In this document: positions 6,509 to 10,676 of the stretch, in pieces
How the letters are laid out: every line of letters begins with the position of its first letter
How positions within the stretch are numbered: position 1 is the first letter of the stretch
Assembly: GCA_013153915.1 (NCBI GenBank)
Contig: JAADDL010000174.1
Span: forward strand, 1 to 10,676
DNA: 10,676 bases
DNA from: Campylobacterota bacterium
GTDB taxonomy: Bacteria; Campylobacterota; Campylobacteria; Campylobacterales; JALSKU01
Direction: 5' to 3'
The notes under the pieces: generated by a model
Seen by the model: the letters and a program-made list of their open reading frames with translations, nothing else
What the model was told of the DNA's origin: nothing
The model's database searches: none
Position numbers and translations under genes: made by a program

Positions 6509-7241
6509 AAAAGTTATCCCTTTAAAAAGTGCGATTTTATCACTTGTGAGTTCGGCTTTGATGCTATCTATCATAAGCGTCCTATCTCAAGTCAAAAGCT
6601 CATTGTTTAAAAATGTAGGGCTAGTCTATCTTGATATAAACCTAAAAACGGCGACGGCAAACGCAGTCACTTCCGTCGTCACGTTTTTTAGGGGTATCGA
6701 CACCGTCGGAGAGGTTACGGTACTGTTTCTCGCCACCACCGGCGTTGCGATGATACTATCCTCTTCTCAAAGAGAGGGCGAAAAAATTGATTATGAAAAG
6801 AGTTTTATATTAGATATAGGAAGCAGGCTTCTTTTTAGCGTTATCATACTTTTTGGAGTCTATATCATCATCCACGGACACTTAAGCCCCGGAGGCGGTT
6901 TCCAAGGAGGAGTCGTCATAGCTACGGCATTTTTACTGCTATTTTTGGCAAATCCCAACTTGAAGCTAAACCACTCGATACTAACGCTTTGCGAGTCTTT
7001 AAGCGGTTCGGCGTATGTCTTGATAGCTCTTGTGGGATTTTTCAAGCTCGGTATCCTTCTTGGCAACTTTTTGCCCCACCCCGTCTCACAAATAGGCGAA
7101 CTTATAAGCGGCGGTATCATCCCCGTCATCTATATCATAGTCGGTATAAAGGTGGGTAGCGAAATGACGGTCATCGTGGAGTATTTCATCAAAAGAGAAG
7201 CCCAATACGAACAAAGTAAAAAAGAGGTGCAAAATGTTTGA
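6498..7241 (+). CDS. MbhE-MnhB (MbhF/MrpB) fusion membrane subunit
   Basis: A 247-residue membrane protein with two recognisable parts. Residues about 50-90 contain FFRGIDTVGEVTVLFLATTGVAMIL, the MbhE-type segment (RG-DT-GE-TVLF, with Glu72) that ends the MrpA chain in bacteria and is MbhE in archaea. Residues about 105-230 are the MnhB domain: SRLLFSVIILFGVYIIIHGHLSPGGGFQGGVV (His126, the SPGGGFQGG loop 130-138), further helices, then GVKVG-like IKVGSE near 217-222. The C-terminal 18 residues are charged and cytoplasmic in appearance. Start supported by AGGGG eight bases upstream. It overlaps the next gene by eight bases. Confidence 0.87.
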   Translation: MNLKKVIPLKSAILSLVSSALMLSIISVLSQVKSSLFKNVGLVYLDINLKTATANAVTSVVTFFRGIDTVGEVTVLFLATTGVAMILSSSQREGEKIDYEKSFILDIGSRLLFSVIILFGVYIIIHGHLSPGGGFQGGVVIATAFLLLFLANPNLKLNHSILTLCESLSGSAYVLIALVGFFKLGILLGNFLPHPVSQIGELISGGIIPVIYIIVGIKVGSEMTVIVEYFIKREAQYEQSKKEVQNV

Positions 7242-7611
7242 ATTTTTAAACACTCAAGAGAGCATAAACACCATCGTCGTATCAGGCTCTCTCATACTTT
7301 TCGGAGTTGGACTTTTTGGCGTTTTTACAAGAAAAAATCTTATAAAACTGCTTATATCCTTCTCTATCATGGAGTCGGCTCTTTTTATCTTTTTTATAGG
7401 ACTTCAGTATAGAGTCGGACTAACGGCTCCCATAGTCGATAGCGGCATAAAAACCTTTAAAAACATGGTCGATCCCGTGCCGCAAGCTATGATACTCACA
7501 ACCATCGTCATAGGTTTGGCGGTTTTGGCTCTGGGTATATCGTTCGGTATCGAATATTTTAAGATCACGGGCACCAACGATATATCAAAAATGAACGAGT
7601 TAAAGGATTGA
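7234..7611 (+). CDS. mrpC: MrpC/MbhG-like (NuoK-type) subunit
   Basis: A 125-residue membrane protein with three helices, homologous in plan to NuoK. Visible landmarks: GVFTRKNLIKLLISFSIMESALFIFFI (about residues 29-55, Glu47 at the usual conserved acid in helix 2) and DPVPQAMILTTIVIGLAVLALGIS (80-103), the hallmark DPLPQALVLTAIVIG motif of MrpC/MnhC. In Mrp and MBH structures this subunit links the antiporter core to the proton or cation pathway. Start supported by AAGAGG; one base separates it from the next gene. Confidence 0.93.
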   Translation: MFEFLNTQESINTIVVSGSLILFGVGLFGVFTRKNLIKLLISFSIMESALFIFFIGLQYRVGLTAPIVDSGIKTFKNMVDPVPQAMILTTIVIGLAVLALGISFGIEYFKITGTNDISKMNELKD

Positions 7612-7612
7612 T

Positions 7613-9067
7613 ATGAGTCTTGGATACTACTTTTTACTTCCGGTTCTGTTTTCGTTTTTGACTCCGTATTTCAAAAAAATGGGCGTCATAACCCTAAGAG
7701 GAAGCTCCATACTTCTAAATCTTGTTCTATTTTTACAAGCTTTAAAGTATGCGACCTTAGATCTCCCGCAGATAGCGGAATTTTCCATAGCTCCTCCTCT
7801 TGGCATCGCCTTTATAGTCGATAACTACTCCGTAGTTTTTCTGCTTCTTTTTACCTTTATATCACTTTTGATGTCATTTTACCTTTTATGGTATTTTGCA
7901 AACCAAAAGAGTCAAAACGAAAGCAGATTTTATATATTTTTCAATATGCTAACCGCAGGCACCATAGGCTTGATACTAAGTTGCGATATTTTCAATGTCT
8001 ATATCTTCTTTGAGATAGTAGGCATCAGCTCATACGCATTGAGTGCGTTTAAAAAGGATAAATTAGCCCTTGAAGCGGGTATCAAATACCTCATAGTGGG
8101 CTCCATAGCCTCACTTTTTATAGTTTTTGCCATTATGATCATCTACTTGCAACTAGGCACGGTCAATCTCGGACAAATAGCTCAAAGATTTCACCAAATG
8201 GATCCAAGGATCGCCGCACTTTCAGCGTTGATGCTATTTATCGGATTTGGCACGAAAGCGGAACTTTTTCCGATGAACTTTTGGGTACCCGACATCTACC
8301 AAGGCTCTACTTCCCAAGTAGCGGCTCTGTTTAGCTCTATGGTTTCAAAAGCTTATCTATTTGTCTTTTTTCACCTTTTTTATCTACTCAAACTTGATAC
8401 AAGATACTCATCTTTTATCATGATAGTTGCGGGTGTGACATTTTTGGTAGCGGAATTTACCGCACTCAATCAAAAAGATATAAAAAGACTCTTTGCCTAT
8501 TCGACTCTCGGACAGTTGGGGCTTTTATTTTTAGCCTTCTCTTCCGGTTCGGCGGGAGTGATAAGCGGAGCTATATTTTATCTTGTTAGCCATTCACTCG
8601 GCAAAACCGCCATATTTTTATCTCTTGGGATACTTATAGATAGGTTCAAAGAGACTTCCATATCCATCATGGGTAGATTTAAGTCACCCTTTTTAGCTTT
8701 TGTTTTGATAGTATCTTTTTTGTCGATTCTCGGCATCCCTCCTTTTAGCGGATTTGTCGGTAAGATATTGATACTAAAGGGTTTTGCTGTGATACATGAG
8801 TACAAAACGGTCGCTTTTATACTCTTTGTCAGCATCATAGAAGCGATTTACTTTTTTAGACTCATCTTTGCGGTTACAAGCACAAAGGCTACAAAAGAGT
8901 CGCTAAGTATCGCTCCCATAAACTATCTGGTGCTTGGCATTTTAGTTTTTCTTATCGTGCTTTTTGGAGTTTACCCCTCCATCTTAACGCACTTTAGCGA
9001 TCTAGCGGCAAGATCCTTGCTGCATCCGCAAAACTATATAAACTTTGCCTTAGGAGTCGGGCTATGA
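7613..9067 (+). CDS. mrpD: MrpD/MbhH-like antiporter subunit
   Basis: A 484-residue protein of about 14 helices from the NuoL/M/N-type proton_antipo_M family. The key charged residues of an ion-pumping subunit are present: Glu134 in the helix-5 motif IFFEIVGISSYAL, Lys215 in GFGTKAELFPMNFWVPDIYQG, Lys246 in SSMVSKAYLF, His327/Lys331 in LVSHSLGKTAIFLSLG, and Lys384 in GIPPFSGFVGKILIL. This is the set used for proton or Na+ transfer in Mrp and complex I antiporter modules. AAGGA before the ATG supports the start. Its TGA overlaps the next ATG as ATGA. Naming as MrpD rather than MrpA or NuoN rests on length, motif context and position after the MrpC gene. Confidence 0.93.
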   Translation: MSLGYYFLLPVLFSFLTPYFKKMGVITLRGSSILLNLVLFLQALKYATLDLPQIAEFSIAPPLGIAFIVDNYSVVFLLLFTFISLLMSFYLLWYFANQKSQNESRFYIFFNMLTAGTIGLILSCDIFNVYIFFEIVGISSYALSAFKKDKLALEAGIKYLIVGSIASLFIVFAIMIIYLQLGTVNLGQIAQRFHQMDPRIAALSALMLFIGFGTKAELFPMNFWVPDIYQGSTSQVAALFSSMVSKAYLFVFFHLFYLLKLDTRYSSFIMIVAGVTFLVAEFTALNQKDIKRLFAYSTLGQLGLLFLAFSSGSAGVISGAIFYLVSHSLGKTAIFLSLGILIDRFKETSISIMGRFKSPFLAFVLIVSFLSILGIPPFSGFVGKILILKGFAVIHEYKTVAFILFVSIIEAIYFFRLIFAVTSTKATKESLSIAPINYLVLGILVFLIVLFGVYPSILTHFSDLAARSLLHPQNYINFALGVGL

Positions 9068-10676
9068 ATACACTATTTATCATTTTAAACGCTCTATTTG
9101 TATATCTTTTATACTCTTTCGGCGGAGGTTTTCACCTCTATTTGCCGCTAACGAACGATATACACTTTTTATTGCAAGAGACTCCTCTTGGGACATTTTT
9201 CGCCTATATCATCTTTATATCTTTTGTATTGGTCGGCATATCTCAAAAGAGTCAAAGATTGCCTTTTGGTTACTATATCTGGGAGATTATCTTAGCCTTG
9301 TCGATGTTTGTCATAGTTTTTGCGGGCGATTTTATCACGCTGTTTATCGGCTGGGAAGTTATGAGTATCAGCAGCTACTTCATTATCGCCCAAAGCAACA
9401 ATATAGACAAAAAAACACTCCAAAAGTATATACTCTTTTCGATAGCTTCGGCGTTCTTTCTCATAGCCGCTATGGTTTTCTTGTATAGCGGGGTTGAGAG
9501 TTTTGATTTTGAGAGTGCTTCAAAGAGATTTTATCTTATGGATATTTGGCTAAAAGTCGCCGTTATCACGCTCTTTTCTATAGGTTTTTTCATAAAAACG
9601 GGCGTCATAGGGCTTCACTACTGGGTAGTAGATACCTACTCAAAAGCCAACGACACTTTTAGCGCTATACTTTCAGCAGTAATGTCAAAGATGGGAATAT
9701 ACGGACTATTTTTGATATATGGTGAGATTGTCGGATACAACAACTTAAAAGAGATATTCGGAGCGCTTTTAAACGGCTCTACTTTCGGATACGCTTTGGC
9801 TTGGATAGGGGTTATCACCTCCATCATAGCGACTTTCAAAGCTATCACTCAAGATGAAGTAAAAAGGCTTTTGGCTTACTCATCCATAGCTCAACTTGGA
9901 TATATCGTAAGCGCTATCGGGCTTGGAGTGGAGTATGGAGTCGGCGGAGCGCTTTATCATACGCTTTTACACACTATCATAAAACTATTACTATTTATAA
10001 ATGTCGCCGCCATCATCGCCCAAACGGGCAAGAGCAGATTTAGCGAACTTGGAGGACTCATCTATAAAACTCCCGTATCGTTCGTGATGCTACTTATCGG
10101 TATCATAGCATTAGCGGGTATGCCTCCGCTTGGCGGATTTGCGTCAAAGTTTATGATATATAGCTCACTTATCGAGACCAAATTCGCTATCGTGCTTGTA
10201 GCTATGCTCTTTAGTGGTGCGGCTTCGTTTTTGTACTGCTACAAACTTGTTTACGGTATATACTTGGGTCACCCCAACTCTCCCGAACTTTTTGAGCAAA
10301 AAGAGGTGAGTTTTAGCTACCTTTTGCCGCAAATAGTTTTAGCTTTGCTTTTACTTTTTATAGGCACATTTCCGGGACTCTTTATCAAAGTGATAAATCC
10401 GGTGCTTTTAGAGTTTCATCTCACGCCTATCGCTTACAAAGGAGCAGGCGTGATGCCTAGCTTTATAGGCGATTTTAACGGTCTTTTTATCATGAGCGCA
10501 TTTGGAGTGATATTTGTATTGATACTTCTTTTGGTGCTAAAACTAAGCTCAAAAGCGGTGAAAAATAGAGATAGATTTGATATAAGTTACTGCGGTGAAG
10601 CGCCTACCGAAAAGACGCCTTTGCACTACGGCTACGGCGTCGGAGCGGAACTTCATAGGATAGGATTTATAAACGC
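9064..10676 (+). CDS. Second antiporter-type subunit (NuoL/HyfB/MbsH'-like), cut by right edge
   Basis: The frame runs from the ATG at 9064, overlapping the mrpD stop, without a stop to the window end: at least 537 residues. Charged residues of a working antiporter subunit are seen: Glu98 in FIGWEVMSISSYF, Lys178 in FFIKTGVIGLHYWVVDTYSKAND, Lys209 in AVMSKMGIYGL, Lys307 in LLHTIIKLLLF, and Lys362 in GMPPLGGFASKF. QDEVKRLLAYSSIAQLGY (263-280) is typical of the family. After the main helical bundle comes another helix (about 481-500), then a soluble stretch with SYCGEAPTEKTPLHYGYG that recalls the Cys-Gly tails of HyfB-type and NuoA-type proteins. It is a second large antiporter subunit following MrpD, as MbsH' follows MbsH. 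It is not an intact bacterial MrpA, whose C-terminal domains are separate genes here. Confidence 0.88.
   Translation, partial: MNTLFIILNALFVYLLYSFGGGFHLYLPLTNDIHFLLQETPLGTFFAYIIFISFVLVGISQKSQRLPFGYYIWEIILALSMFVIVFAGDFITLFIGWEVMSISSYFIIAQSNNIDKKTLQKYILFSIASAFFLIAAMVFLYSGVESFDFESASKRFYLMDIWLKVAVITLFSIGFFIKTGVIGLHYWVVDTYSKANDTFSAILSAVMSKMGIYGLFLIYGEIVGYNNLKEIFGALLNGSTFGYALAWIGVITSIIATFKAITQDEVKRLLAYSSIAQLGYIVSAIGLGVEYGVGGALYHTLLHTIIKLLLFINVAAIIAQTGKSRFSELGGLIYKTPVSFVMLLIGIIALAGMPPLGGFASKFMIYSSLIETKFAIVLVAMLFSGAASFLYCYKLVYGIYLGHPNSPELFEQKEVSFSYLLPQIVLALLLLFIGTFPGLFIKVINPVLLEFHLTPIAYKGAGVMPSFIGDFNGLFIMSAFGVIFVLILLLVLKLSSKAVKNRDRFDISYCGEAPTEKTPLHYGYGVGAELHRIGFIN

Noticed and set aside
9636..9848. 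Leftward 70-codon frame inside the last antiporter gene
   Set aside because: It is antisense to a conserved membrane segment and shows no coding features of its own.
1..10676. CRISPR arrays, insertion sequences, tRNA or rRNA genes, att sites
   Set aside because: No regularly spaced repeats, transposase motifs, terminal inverted repeats or RNA gene landmarks were seen on either strand.

Overview
The window looks like chromosomal DNA of a Campylobacterota (epsilonproteobacterial) species. The signs are A+T-rich DNA with heavy ATA/AGA codon use, TATAAT-type -10 boxes without clear -35 boxes, a sigma-54 promoter in front of a flagellar gene, and flgH lying close to pta-ackA. From memory, Campylobacter jejuni has the same grouping (flgH, pta, ackA at about Cj0687c-Cj0689). 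A Campylobacter- or Sulfurospirillum-like genus is the best guess; the species cannot be read from the sequence.

Left part (1-1180): a leftward gene cut by the window edge encodes an N-terminally membrane-anchored coiled-coil protein, probably RmuC. Upstream of it lies flgH (flagellar L-ring lipoprotein), also leftward. The short gap before flgH holds a near-perfect sigma-54 promoter for flgH, packed against an extended -10 promoter for the divergent yqeY.

Middle (1180-5340): yqeY (GatB/YqeY domain) runs rightward and meets a leftward operon tail to tail, with the two stop codons overlapping. That operon is pta, then ackA, then yjbQ. Both junctions are ATGA stop/start overlaps, so translation is probably coupled. 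Pta and AckA interconvert acetyl-CoA, acetyl phosphate and acetate. YjbQ is a UPF0047 protein.

Gap (5338-5680): about 340 bases of very A+T-rich DNA between the divergent pta and mrp-like operons. It holds candidate promoters for both and no gene that I can support.

Right part (5681-10676, continuing off the edge): a tightly packed rightward operon of seven integral membrane subunits, related to Mrp cation/proton antiporters and to the antiporter half of MBH/MBS-type respiratory complexes. The order is MrpF-like, MrpG-like, a small DUF4040/MbhD-like protein, an MbhE-MnhB fusion, MrpC-like, MrpD-like, and a second large antiporter-type subunit that is incomplete here. There is no MrpE and no classical fused MrpA. 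The order matches the archaeal mbh/mbs (mbx) layout better than a standard bacterial mrpABCDEFG operon, and the two consecutive large antiporter subunits recall MbsH/MbsH'. The unseen DNA to the right may therefore encode a hydrogenase-like or other redox module. That is inference and can be tested directly by reading the next genes.
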